Shown: one piece after another, positions 7,959-16,377 of the stretch | How positions within the stretch are numbered: position 1 is the stretch's first letter | Layout: each line of letters begins with the position of its first letter | Notes under the pieces: model-generated | The model's input: only the letters and a program-made list of their open reading frames with translations | Databases searched by the model: none | Told to the model about the DNA's origin: nothing | Translations under genes and position numbers: made by a program | Assembly: GCF_004358095.2 (NCBI RefSeq) | Contig: NZ_SMZJ02000004.1 | Location: 632,030-696,029 of the forward strand | Origin: Seonamhaeicola sediminis | GTDB lineage: Bacteria; Bacteroidota; Bacteroidia; Flavobacteriales; Flavobacteriaceae | Length of the DNA stretch: 64,000 nucleotides | Direction of reading: 5' to 3'

Positions 7959-9194
7959 ATGCAAAAACTAATAGAAGCCAATTTATATAGAAGTGAACTA
8001 ATTCCGGTAAGTGGAAAATTGGTAGACCGTTATAATAAATGCCTAACAAAACTTGGCTTTACTCCAACAAAACTTAAGAGTTTTTTAATTGATGGAATTG
8101 GTTGGAGTCCTGAAATAGCTGAAGAAAAGCAGAATTTAAATTATCTAAATAACGGAGAAGCAAATCCGCATGGTATCATAATTACACCTTTGCAAAAAGG
8201 AAAGCCTGTGTATTTTCCATTCCATACCTTTGATCGAGAGATGATTAAGTACATTTTTAAGATGTATGGTGATAAAATTAAAGATATTACTAGAGACTCT
8301 GCCATTTGTATTGATTTTGATCAGAAAATTGATGCTTTTTATGAACCATTGGATGTTTTAAAGTATGATACAATACATATTAATTTTCATTTAATGAATA
8401 ATTTGTATCATCAGCAACAAGAACAATTTCAGTTAATAGAAAAGTTTAAACATGATTATAATTTTATTAATGAAGATGTTCATGCAGAGTTGTTAAAATC
8501 GGCTAAAGAATATGGTGATTTGCGTCAAAGGGATTTAGAGCTTCCAGCCATAGATTTTAAAGTAAGTTCATTCTACACAAGAGCCTTTGGTGGGGTTTAT
8601 GTATTGAGAGATTTTATTTCTCCCATAGTAATTTTTGAAGACAGAAAATGGCATAAAGAGGCCATAAAGGATACTAACCATGAAGTACTCATATATCATA
8701 TTCACCAAAAGGAATTAATGGTGAAATTAAGAGAACATATCATAATTGAATACAATTTGGAAAAGGCTGTAAAAACAGATCGTTATGAACGTATCAAAAA
8801 ATATGAAATGTCGCTTCAGCTAAAGAAAACAGAACATCCTATAAATGATATTTTAAGTAACCCAATTCTTTTTAAAAGCTACTTAAATAAATTGGATATA
8901 GATACACGTAAAAAAGTGATGAGTGTTGAAAGGTATCTAGAAAAACTAGAAACAAGCAACCAGTTTAAAATATCTGATATTGTTGAGCCTAAAATGTTTG
9001 ATGCCCTACATAGACCTCATTCATCACTAGAACCTAAGCATCAAGATTTAATTTGGAAATTACTAGTTAATATAGCTCCCAAAGATGTTTTGTATTGGTA
9101 TTGGTATGATAAGGAAGATTTCTATAAAAACTATGAAGGTTGGGATGACTCATTAAAGACGTGGGTTGTGGAGACTATTAGTAACAATATTTAA
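7959..9194 (+). CDS. Unknown soluble protein of the AAA+ block (possibly the DUF6638 family)
   Basis: This 411-residue protein has no signal peptide or membrane helix. From memory the neighbourhood and length fit a Flavobacteriaceae family catalogued as DUF6638, but I cannot verify this. Visible features are conserved-looking aromatic stretches (FYTRAFGGVYVLRDF; VLYWYWYDKEDFYKNYEGW) and an internal His-rich strand (VLIYHIHQKEL). I place the start at ATG 7959 (MQKLIEANLY). An in-frame ATG at 7950 lies within the palindromic repeat and adds only three repeat-derived codons. It sits in the middle of the nine-gene block, 82 bases after nudK, with that gap filled by the repeat. Confidence 0.85.
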   Translation: MQKLIEANLYRSELIPVSGKLVDRYNKCLTKLGFTPTKLKSFLIDGIGWSPEIAEEKQNLNYLNNGEANPHGIIITPLQKGKPVYFPFHTFDREMIKYIFKMYGDKIKDITRDSAICIDFDQKIDAFYEPLDVLKYDTIHINFHLMNNLYHQQQEQFQLIEKFKHDYNFINEDVHAELLKSAKEYGDLRQRDLELPAIDFKVSSFYTRAFGGVYVLRDFISPIVIFEDRKWHKEAIKDTNHEVLIYHIHQKELMVKLREHIIIEYNLEKAVKTDRYERIKKYEMSLQLKKTEHPINDILSNPILFKSYLNKLDIDTRKKVMSVERYLEKLETSNQFKISDIVEPKMFDALHRPHSSLEPKHQDLIWKLLVNIAPKDVLYWYWYDKEDFYKNYEGWDDSLKTWVVETISNNI

Positions 9195-9252
9195 GAAATT
9201 TAGACTAATAGGCAGAAGATTAAATATTATAACTTTTAACTAACAAAATAAC

Positions 9253-9786
9253 ATGGGACTAGAATTAGTAATTTTTATTGCGGCCATTTTATTTGGGATT
9301 TTTATTTATTGGCGGGAATCCCAAGCAAATAAACTTTATCGGTTTTTCAACAAAATATTTAATAGCAAAGAATTACAAATGAAACCAGAGAATAAAAAGG
9401 GGTTTGTATTCAAACAAGCCTTTTTGCCAAGGTTGGTTTACGTGGTTGGTTTCTTTTTGGTAACAGGGTTGATTATACAATTTTTATCCCCTTTTGAAAT
9501 TTTTACAAGTTATAACGGTATTTCAGCCTTTGCATCAATTTCTGTAGGGACTCTAATAGGAACTTACCTAGCCAATTTTGTTTTAAAATCAGGTAAAGTA
9601 ATTGAAGAAAAAAGTGATAGTTTAGGTGAGGTTGTTAATGCAACTATTGAAAAAGGAAAAGACATTATTGAAGATATAAAAACCAAAGATTTCAAAGAAG
9701 AGCCTGAAGAAGACTTACAGAAGGAACCTAAAAAACAAGGTAAAAGTGCCAGAGAGCGTCTAAAAGATAAAGGATATTTAAAATAA
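9253..9786 (+). CDS. Membrane protein with charged cytoplasmic tail (unknown)
   Basis: This 177-residue protein has three hydrophobic helices: residues 1-19 (LELVIFIAAILFGIFIYW), about 58-78 (LPRLVYVVGFFLVTGLIIQF) and about 92-110 (ISAFASISVGTLIGTYLANF). A strongly charged tail of about 65 residues follows (EEPEEDLQKEPKKQGKSARERLKDKGYLK). No family is recognised. It follows the 411-residue gene after 58 bases. It is the first of four consecutive membrane proteins that would place the machinery of this block at the inner membrane. Confidence 0.8.
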   Translation: MGLELVIFIAAILFGIFIYWRESQANKLYRFFNKIFNSKELQMKPENKKGFVFKQAFLPRLVYVVGFFLVTGLIIQFLSPFEIFTSYNGISAFASISVGTLIGTYLANFVLKSGKVIEEKSDSLGEVVNATIEKGKDIIEDIKTKDFKEEPEEDLQKEPKKQGKSARERLKDKGYLK

Positions 9787-9794
9787 ACCTTTTT

Positions 9795-9874
9795 GTCATC
9801 CCGAACTGGTTTCGGGATCTCAAAAAAGAGAAAAATAATTAACAAATAAGATTCTGAAACAAGTACAGAATGAC
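9795..9874. repeat. GTCATTCC-family palindromic repeat (80 bp)
   Basis: The left hairpin is GTCATCCCGAACTGG..TTTCGGGATCT (9795-9820) and the right hairpin is GATTCTGAAACAAG..ACAGAATGAC (9850-9874), with an A-rich spacer. This is the same two-hairpin plan as 7880-7954, with different stem bases. It occupies almost the whole gap between two co-directional membrane-protein genes. Confidence 0.8.
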
Positions 9875-9883
9875 AAATATAAT

Positions 9884-11569
9884 ATGATAAAATCTTATTG
9901 GAATAAAGGAAGAAAACAAAAGCGAAATACAATTATTATTGGATTAATTTTACTAATTCTGTTATTTGTTTTAAGGGATGATTATCAGCCATTTCTATTA
10001 TTTTTAAGAAAATTTGTTTTCATCATTTTATTAAGTGGGTTGGTTTTGTTCTTTGGTTTAAGAAAATTTAGAAAAACAGCTAGTACTGGTGGTAGATTAG
10101 GTGTTTTAGGGGTTTTGATTTCGTTTTTTGGTATTTTATATGTAGTTGGTTGGCATTTTAAAATGTACGATTACATGAAAACATATAATGTCTTCAATAG
10201 TTTAAATCGGGTTGAAATTAATGAATTACCTCTAACACAAAACGAACGCATACAACCATTGCGTAACATTTTTTCAATGGCAAATGAAAGTGTAGGAGAG
10301 ACCAAAGATGTATCATTACCACATTTAGTTAGAGTTGATGATGAAAATAAATGGACTATGGCCATTCAACCCACTGAAAAGTATGTGTGGCAAGGTATTA
10401 CAGATAATACTGAGGAAGTATTTTCGGTATCAAGTACCACACCTTTTCCAAGGTTTTCAAATGAAAATAGAATACCTGTTACTTTTTCCATAGGAGAATC
10501 TTTAAAGTTTAGTAGAAACACCTATAATGCCGTAGTGCAACGATTTAATATTTTTAAGTTGTTTACTATGGAACCCAGTGACACCTATTATATGAAAAAT
10601 GATACTGGACAGTGGGTTCAAGTGGTAAGTTTAATTAAATGGAAGGGGTTCTTATTTCCTTACCCAACCTTTGGAGGGGTTATGGTGATAGACGCTGGAG
10701 AACACAATTTTAAAGATTATATAGAACGCATATTAATAGGTAAGGGCACATACATAAGTCCAAATGAAATGAACAACCATCCCTATCTAACAAGGCAAAA
10801 TACACTTGCTGAAAAAGTATCAAGAATACAAGCGGAGTCTTTAAAATTTTTAGGTGGTTTTAGTGACCCTCTACCTTGGAATATGGAAACAGCTGTTAAA
10901 ATTCCAGATTTACCAGACGATCAAAATCAACAACCTTTTGTAACCGATTTTGATTTTTCTGATACAGATTCTGATGCGTATAGCGGATTGTATCATTGGT
11001 TTGGACTAGAGCCTGTTGGTGATCAGCGTACCAGTTTAACCTTTAGTGTTTTTATTCCTGCTGATGGAACCAAAAAACTTTATTATTATGACCATGCATC
11101 AAAGAAACAAGGCTATGCAGGAGTCTCGGCAATGCCTTTAAAAGTAATCGAGTCTAGGAAAGAATTTGATTGGTCGGTTAACAAACCCGTAGAATTTAGA
11201 CCATACATCAAAAATATAGCGGGTAGAAAACGCATGTTTTTCTTAGGAACCATTTCTGCTATAAGAGACAATGAAGCTGATAAATTTGATGGCTCAGCCA
11301 CACCAGATTTAGCTTTGGTTGATAGTGAATACCGTGATGTTGTTTGGATAGATGTAAAACACCCAAGCCAATGGGATAAAACGGTGTATGATCAATTAAA
11401 TGAGGCTTGGAGAGCTAGTGAGGGTATAAGTCATTATTTTATTGAAGAAACAAAAAAGATTGATGTTGTTGAGCAATTAATAGATTCATCATTAATTAAA
11501 ACTGAAAAGGAAATTCAAATTGAAACTCTCCAAAGAAAAATAGATTCTTTAAAAGCAAATAATAATTAA
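9884..11569 (+). CDS. Large membrane protein with extracytoplasmic or soluble domain (unknown)
   Basis: This is a 561-residue protein. The N-terminus is basic (WNKGRKQKRN) and is followed by three closely spaced membrane helices (about 15-28, 35-55 and 67-88). Then comes a soluble, beta-rich domain of about 450 residues with many Trp/Tyr residues (VWQGITDNTEEVF; WVQVVSLIKWKGFLFPYP; FFLGTISAIRDNEADKFDG). It ends in a short coiled coil (KTEKEIQIETLQRKIDSLKANNN). No family is recognised. The stop is one base before the next ATG, so translation is coupled. It is probably the membrane core of the block (inference). Confidence 0.82.
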   Translation: MIKSYWNKGRKQKRNTIIIGLILLILLFVLRDDYQPFLLFLRKFVFIILLSGLVLFFGLRKFRKTASTGGRLGVLGVLISFFGILYVVGWHFKMYDYMKTYNVFNSLNRVEINELPLTQNERIQPLRNIFSMANESVGETKDVSLPHLVRVDDENKWTMAIQPTEKYVWQGITDNTEEVFSVSSTTPFPRFSNENRIPVTFSIGESLKFSRNTYNAVVQRFNIFKLFTMEPSDTYYMKNDTGQWVQVVSLIKWKGFLFPYPTFGGVMVIDAGEHNFKDYIERILIGKGTYISPNEMNNHPYLTRQNTLAEKVSRIQAESLKFLGGFSDPLPWNMETAVKIPDLPDDQNQQPFVTDFDFSDTDSDAYSGLYHWFGLEPVGDQRTSLTFSVFIPADGTKKLYYYDHASKKQGYAGVSAMPLKVIESRKEFDWSVNKPVEFRPYIKNIAGRKRMFFLGTISAIRDNEADKFDGSATPDLALVDSEYRDVVWIDVKHPSQWDKTVYDQLNEAWRASEGISHYFIEETKKIDVVEQLIDSSLIKTEKEIQIETLQRKIDSLKANNN

Positions 11570-11570
11570 G

Positions 11571-11843
11571 ATGCTATGGACTAGAAATCATTTTAAGAAT
11601 GTTTTGCAGAGACAAAAGGAACGAATTGAAGAAGTCAATGCTAGGTTTGATAAAAGAAAAGATTTGTCTAAAGGTGCAAGTAAAAAACTAGAATTCAATC
11701 ATCCAGAACTAAGTTCTATAGAACAAAAAAAATTAAAAGCTAAGATGAAATCAAAGATGAAAAGGGATAATTTCAATGATTATGTCTTATATTTCCTCAT
11801 TTTTTTAGTCCTATTTATTTCTTTCTATTTTTTCATGAATTAA
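11571..11843 (+). CDS. Small tail-anchored protein (unknown)
   Basis: This 90-residue protein has a highly charged, helical N-terminal part (RQKERIEEVNARFDKRKD). It ends in a single C-terminal membrane helix (YVLYFLIFLVLFISFYFFM, residues 70-89), which is a tail-anchor layout. It starts one base after the stop of the 561-residue membrane protein, so the two are almost certainly co-translated. No homology is recognised. Confidence 0.78.
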   Translation: MLWTRNHFKNVLQRQKERIEEVNARFDKRKDLSKGASKKLEFNHPELSSIEQKKLKAKMKSKMKRDNFNDYVLYFLIFLVLFISFYFFMN

Positions 11844-11909
11844 TATAATTGGTGCCAGTGTTTTCCGTAACATTTATGAAAACAATTAGACTTATAAATA
11901 AAGTCTATT

Positions 11910-12410
11910 ATGTTCAATTATTTAGAGTTAGATTATAAAACCAAAAAGGAAAGAGAATTAAGAAACGCTATAAGGAAACTACAGTCTCATAGAATAAATA
12001 CTTCTTTTAGGTCTTCATTTTCAAATAGTTTAAATAAGTTCATAGTAAAACTTAAGTTGCATTGGGGAAAAACAATTTTATTTACAACCACTGTATTGTT
12101 TGCTATTATTACAGCAATATTATTGTTAAACCCTATAATCTCTAGATATGAGAAATACTCCAATACGCAGAGAGAGGAAATTATTTTGCTACGTAAAAGA
12201 AATAATCAAAGAGCTTTTAATTTTTTGATAAATTCTGGAAAAAAAAGATTGTACCATGGGAACATTAGTGGTGCTTACAAAGAATTTAAATTAGCTCATG
12301 CTATTTATCCTGATAATAAAGAATTAAATAAATTACTTGTAAAAACTTTAAATATTCTGTGTGAAAAGCAAGTAAGTTATTGCGAAGTGTTAGATGTTTT
12401 TAAACCTTGA
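11910..12410 (+). CDS. Single-helix membrane protein with TPR-like tail (unknown)
   Basis: This 166-residue protein has a basic N-terminus of about 50 residues, one membrane helix (about 52-76, TILFTTTVLFAIITAILLLNPII) and a C-terminal helical pair. That pair resembles a single tetratricopeptide-like repeat (LYHGNISGAYKEFKLAHAIY). It is the last gene of the co-directional block, 66 bases after the tail-anchored gene, and may be in the same transcript. Its last 11 bases overlap the end of the convergent arginase-like gene. Confidence 0.75.
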   Translation: MFNYLELDYKTKKERELRNAIRKLQSHRINTSFRSSFSNSLNKFIVKLKLHWGKTILFTTTVLFAIITAILLLNPIISRYEKYSNTQREEIILLRKRNNQRAFNFLINSGKKRLYHGNISGAYKEFKLAHAIYPDNKELNKLLVKTLNILCEKQVSYCEVLDVFKP

Positions 12411-13410
12411 TAAAATCAGTGATCAAATAAGTAATAAGTTTTCCTATTTGGTACTCTGTTTTCTTTTTAGGAGTTGCTTCACAAACATGTAAATACTGCG
12501 CATGCTCATGCTTTGCAAAATAATTTACAAATCGTCTCACTTTATTTACACTGAACGCACTAGGAGTCATAGCGCTACTTGGTATACCCTCAATGGCATC
12601 ACAATCTATTTCAATACCAAAAGTATCTTTAGACACATGTTTCAAGGCACGTTCCATTTGAGAATCAAACTCTAAATCCTTTTTAACTTCAATACTTTCA
12701 AACGTATTATATTTTACCGCCTTAATTTTGTTGAGTGTGGTTAGCGTTTTTTCAGAAGTATAGTTTTCATGTAATCCAAAAGCAAAATACCTACCTAAAA
12801 ACCCTTCGGCAAAAGCATAGCTAAAACCGTTTCCGCTATGGCGACCTTCTTCGGGTTTAAAATCGGGGTAGGCATCAAGGTTTACAGCATTCACAGCTTT
12901 ATTTAATGCTAAACTTGTTCCTTTTATAATACCGTAAGCATTATTTTGACCACCACCAACTATAATAGGTTTTTTACCAGCAGAAACAATTTGATTCACC
13001 AAATATGTTATATGCGTATCTATTTGGCTAACCAAATCTCTAATTTTTTTTAAATCTTTTTTCTGAGCTACATCAAGCTTAGCACAATACTCCATTTCTT
13101 GTGAGAAATCTAAATGCCCCAGTATTAAAATATCTTTTGCTCTAGTATATATATTACTTTGAATGTTTAACAAAACTTTAATTGTGGCATCCCATGCCTT
13201 AGAGGTTCCCAATTTTCCTTGGTTTGCTAAAACACCAATATCTTCAGGAATTCCAAAAATAACATACTCGACGTCCAAATTTTTAAGTTGTTCGTATATG
13301 TTAGAAATGTTCGTTAAAATTTTGACGTGTTGCCCAAATTTAGTTTCGCCTTGGCGTTTGCTTAAAAGTTTATTTAAGTTCGATTTTTTAAATAAAATCA
13401 GTTTGTCCAT
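12400..13410 (-). CDS. Arginase/formimidoylglutamase-fold protein with altered metal site
   Basis: The 336-residue length and the order of blocks match the ureohydrolase (arginase, agmatinase, formimidoylglutamase) family of flavobacteria. The blocks are PIIVGGGQNNAYG, VNLDAYPDFKPEEGRHSGNG, FGIEIDCDAIEG and AYLHVCEATP-like YLHVCEATP. The Mn-binding GGGH is GGGQ here and DAHxD is DAYPD, so two histidines expected to act at the metal site are missing. The third motif keeps two Asp residues (EIDCD). The protein is probably catalytically changed or inactive. Both substitutions are confirmed at base level (Gln codon near 12950, Tyr codon near 12870). It stands alone, convergent with the AAA+ block. 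Confidence 0.8.
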   Translation of the reverse strand: MDKLILFKKSNLNKLLSKRQGETKFGQHVKILTNISNIYEQLKNLDVEYVIFGIPEDIGVLANQGKLGTSKAWDATIKVLLNIQSNIYTRAKDILILGHLDFSQEMEYCAKLDVAQKKDLKKIRDLVSQIDTHITYLVNQIVSAGKKPIIVGGGQNNAYGIIKGTSLALNKAVNAVNLDAYPDFKPEEGRHSGNGFSYAFAEGFLGRYFAFGLHENYTSEKTLTTLNKIKAVKYNTFESIEVKKDLEFDSQMERALKHVSKDTFGIEIDCDAIEGIPSSAMTPSAFSVNKVRRFVNYFAKHEHAQYLHVCEATPKKKTEYQIGKLITYLITDFIKV

Positions 13411-13521
13411 CCAGAAATTAGTTTGAATAAAAATACATCAATATTTAATTATAGCGTAATAAAATCAGAAGTAAAACTAAGTAAGTATTAAACTTAACAG
13501 AAACATTAAAAACAAGTAATT

Positions 13522-14403
13522 ATGGAAGGAAACAAAAGTAGTCAGGGGTTAAAAATTGCACTAGGTGTAGCATTAGCTCTTTTTTTAGGAGTTGGATTTT
13601 ACACTATGAATCTTTATAGTGATAGCAAAGAAAACGAGAAACAATTAACTGAGGAGAAACAGTTAGTTATGAACGATTTAAACGCCATGGCAAAGCAATA
13701 TGATGAAGCTATAAGCGAAAATAAAGTTACTAACGAGAGTTTAGTAGAGGCAAGAGAAAGAATTCAAGGCTTAATAGATTCTTTAAAAATTTCTGAAACA
13801 AATGTAAGAAGCCTATGGAGATATAAGAAGAAGTACTTATCACTTCAAAAAGAAATGGATGTATTATTGGCTCAAAATGATTCATTACGAGTTGAGAATT
13901 CTTATTTAGCAACTTCTTTAGATAGTACGAGAGTAAAACTAGAAGAGCGTACTATGTTTACAGATTCTTTATTAGTACAAAATACAGCTTTAGCTGAAGT
14001 TGTAGAAAATGCCTCTATTTTAGGAACTGTTGGTTTAAAAGGTTTTGGCGTTATAGAAAGAACATCTGGTAAATTAATTCCAACAGAAAGAGCTGGCAGA
14101 ACAGATAAAATTAGAGTTTGCTTTACAGTTGCCAAAAATAACTTGGTACAAGCAGGAGATCAAGAATTATATGTTCAGGTAATTGACCCAAAAAACAATA
14201 CATTAGGTTTAAATGAGCAAGTAGAATTTGAAGATAAAACTTTAAACTACAGTATTATTAGTAAGTTTAATTATGAAAATGCCAACCTTAATGTTTGTGA
14301 GTTTGTAACAACTAAAGGACAAGACTATGAGAAAGGTCGCTATGTAGTGAATGTTTTCAATCATAAAGATCTTGTATCAACCTCAGAGTTTACTTTGAAA
14401 TAG
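13522..14403 (+). CDS. Membrane-anchored coiled-coil protein with C-terminal beta domain
   Basis: This 293-residue protein has an N-terminal membrane anchor (residues 10-29, LKIALGVALALFLGVGFYTM). A long periplasmic coiled coil follows, about 30-155 (LTEEKQLVMNDL; LQKEMDVLLAQNDSLRVENSYL). The C-terminal domain of about 130 residues is beta-rich (IRVCFTVAKNNLVQAGDQELYVQV; GRYVVNVFNHKDLVSTSEFTLK). Homologues in this phylum are sometimes named as chromosome-partitioning proteins, for which I see no support. It is monocistronic, with a strong terminator 33 bases downstream. Confidence 0.82.
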   Translation: MEGNKSSQGLKIALGVALALFLGVGFYTMNLYSDSKENEKQLTEEKQLVMNDLNAMAKQYDEAISENKVTNESLVEARERIQGLIDSLKISETNVRSLWRYKKKYLSLQKEMDVLLAQNDSLRVENSYLATSLDSTRVKLEERTMFTDSLLVQNTALAEVVENASILGTVGLKGFGVIERTSGKLIPTERAGRTDKIRVCFTVAKNNLVQAGDQELYVQVIDPKNNTLGLNEQVEFEDKTLNYSIISKFNYENANLNVCEFVTTKGQDYEKGRYVVNVFNHKDLVSTSEFTLK

Positions 14404-14435
14404 AAAAAGAAAAATCTATTTATTAATTTACAAGT

Positions 14436-14461
14436 AACCCCAAGTCCTCTTGGGGTTTTTT
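14436..14461 (+). terminator. Intrinsic terminator after the coiled-coil gene
   Basis: The nine-base stem AACCCCAAG/CTTGGGGTT has a TCCT loop and is followed by a T-run, 33 bases after the stop at 14403. Confidence 0.85.
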
Positions 14462-14662
14462 GTAGCCTTATATTTAAGTTTTAAATATTTATGAACTGAT
14501 TAAGAGAATGATTTAAATGGTATTATAAGAGATATTATAATGTCATTTCATCGGTAATTTTTACATAAAATCGCAATTCATCGTTTTATTTTAAAGTTCA
14601 CATAGTTTTTATTAGTTCTGGGATATAATATTCTAATTTTAAATAAATTAATTTTTGTCCCC

Positions 14663-15292
14663 ATGAAATTTAAATACATAATAGTCATAATTTCTGTTAT
14701 TTTAATTTTAGCAAATTGTTATGTAGTAACAGCTCAGGAACCTACTGATGTTTTAAAAGATATTCCTGAAAATTATAAAAAGCGTAGTCCTATTTATGAT
14801 TTTTCGGAAAAGAATTTGAATAGTATTGATACCATTCCTGATTTTTCTTCAAAAAAAAATAAACTCAAAATAACTGGAACTATTTACGAAAGTGATGGTG
14901 TCACACCGGCAAAAAACATATTACTCTTTGTTCACCAAACTGATGAAAACGGAAATTTTGAGCTAAAAAGACATAACAAAAAGCGTTATGTACACCACAG
15001 AGGTTGGGTAAGAACAGATGAAAATGGTAAATACACCTTGTATACGTTTGTCCCTGGAAGTTTTATTTACGGAAAAGAATTAAAACAAATTTACCCAATA
15101 GTTAAAGAACCTAATAAACCTGAATATAAAATAGAAACATTTCTATTTGATGACGATCCTTTGCTTACTGGTAAATGTAGAGCTAAAGTAGAAGACACAG
15201 ACCCTCAAAGAATTTTAAAGTTAGATAAAAAAGAAGGTTTATGGGTTGCTACCAGAGACATTGTTCTTGGTAAAGAAATAGAATCTTACTAG
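14663..15292 (+). CDS. Secreted intradiol-dioxygenase-fold protein, iron ligands not evident
   Basis: This 209-residue protein has a signal peptide (residues 1-24, cleavage near VTA-QE). The domain TGTIYESDGVTPAKNILLFV, then GWVRTDENGKYTLYTFVPG, matches the beta-sandwich of the small flavobacterial intradiol ring-cleavage dioxygenase-like proteins. The usual HxH iron-binding pair after that block is missing: the stretch reads YGKELKQIYPIVKEPNKPEY. It may therefore be a non-catalytic carbohydrate- or protein-binding relative. It stands alone between a terminator and a convergent peptidase gene. Confidence 0.65.
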   Translation: MKFKYIIVIISVILILANCYVVTAQEPTDVLKDIPENYKKRSPIYDFSEKNLNSIDTIPDFSSKKNKLKITGTIYESDGVTPAKNILLFVHQTDENGNFELKRHNKKRYVHHRGWVRTDENGKYTLYTFVPGSFIYGKELKQIYPIVKEPNKPEYKIETFLFDDDPLLTGKCRAKVEDTDPQRILKLDKKEGLWVATRDIVLGKEIESY

Positions 15293-15312
15293 AGTTTTAA
15301 AAATATACCCGT

Positions 15313-16218
15313 TTATTTTTCAATAAGTAATTTCTGCCCAATTTTAATGACAGAGTTTCTCCTAATCTGGTTAAGTTTACAAATAGAAGCAATAGTTACA
15401 TTGTTGTTTACTGAAATTCTGGATAATGTGTCGCCAGGTCTTACCACATAAATAGAACGCTGTTTTATTAAACTAGCCAAGGCTTCCTTTTTGGTTAATA
15501 AAGGCTTAATATGGCTTTGTCTTCTTGAATTATGAAAAATAGGTTGTGTCCATTTTTTAGTTACCCAAAGCTCTTTAGCTCTTATGGTATTATTATCATC
15601 AAACTTGAATAAATATTCAGGATTTATTGAAACCCCCTTGTAATTTATAACCAAGTGTAAATGGCTCCCACGGGCATTACCAGATGTGCCACCTTTACCT
15701 AAATAATCACCTTTAGCAACCGTATCATTTTCTTTAACACCATATCTTGATAAATGGGCGTAAACAGTCTCTAAACCATTGTAATGTCTTACCACTACTG
15801 TTCTTCCATGACCACTAGTGTATCTAGACATCCTCACTACACCATCAAACATGGCAAATATACTATCTCCAGTAATTAGGTCTATATCAATACCTTTGTG
15901 AGCACGTCCCCATCTCCATCCGTAGTGCGACGTAACTACTTTATCCTTTCCAATAGGAGAGTGATACGTGGAGTCTTCAAATTGTATTTTTAATGGAAAT
16001 TTAACATGAACTTCTTTGTATGGGTTATAAACAGTATGATTCCAATATTCTGATTTGATGTTTGGCTTATCAGAAACCACATTCAAGGAATCTGTTTTAG
16101 TTGAATCTTCTAAAATAGATTCGATAGCCATAGCAAGTGATTCTATATCATTGAAGCGATTCTGGCTAAGCGCATCGAAAGAAATAAAAAGTAATAAGCT
16201 GGTTATTAAAAACTTCAT
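15313..16218 (-). CDS. M23 (LytM) peptidoglycan endopeptidase with LysM domain
   Basis: This 301-residue protein has a signal peptide (MKFLITSLLLFISFDALSQ). The M23 metallopeptidase domain covers about residues 90-205, with zinc ligands HKGIDID (H and D) and HLHL intact, so it is likely active. A C-terminal LysM domain (YVVRPGDTLSRISVNNNVT.., about 258-300) binds peptidoglycan. It acts in the periplasm or at the cell wall in murein remodelling. It is a single gene on the minus strand, convergent with the dioxygenase-fold gene at a spacing of 20 bases. Confidence 0.92.
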   Translation of the reverse strand: MKFLITSLLLFISFDALSQNRFNDIESLAMAIESILEDSTKTDSLNVVSDKPNIKSEYWNHTVYNPYKEVHVKFPLKIQFEDSTYHSPIGKDKVVTSHYGWRWGRAHKGIDIDLITGDSIFAMFDGVVRMSRYTSGHGRTVVVRHYNGLETVYAHLSRYGVKENDTVAKGDYLGKGGTSGNARGSHLHLVINYKGVSINPEYLFKFDDNNTIRAKELWVTKKWTQPIFHNSRRQSHIKPLLTKKEALASLIKQRSIYVVRPGDTLSRISVNNNVTIASICKLNQIRRNSVIKIGQKLLIEK

Positions 16219-16377
16219 TCTAGATACCTGACGAATATAACTTTTTGAATTGCGAATATAAGTATTATTAACGCTTCGTTTGTAATTGTATTGTTTGAGT
16301 TATTAACATAGAAAAGTAAAAAGTACTTTATATAATGTCAACAAAATAATAAAAGACTAGCTTATAGTTTCATTCTC

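Noticed and set aside
2716-12410. Anti-phage defence island
   Set aside because: No nuclease, helicase, cyclase, toxin, integrase or atypical base composition is visible. The repeats and gene content fit a chromosomal housekeeping-type block.
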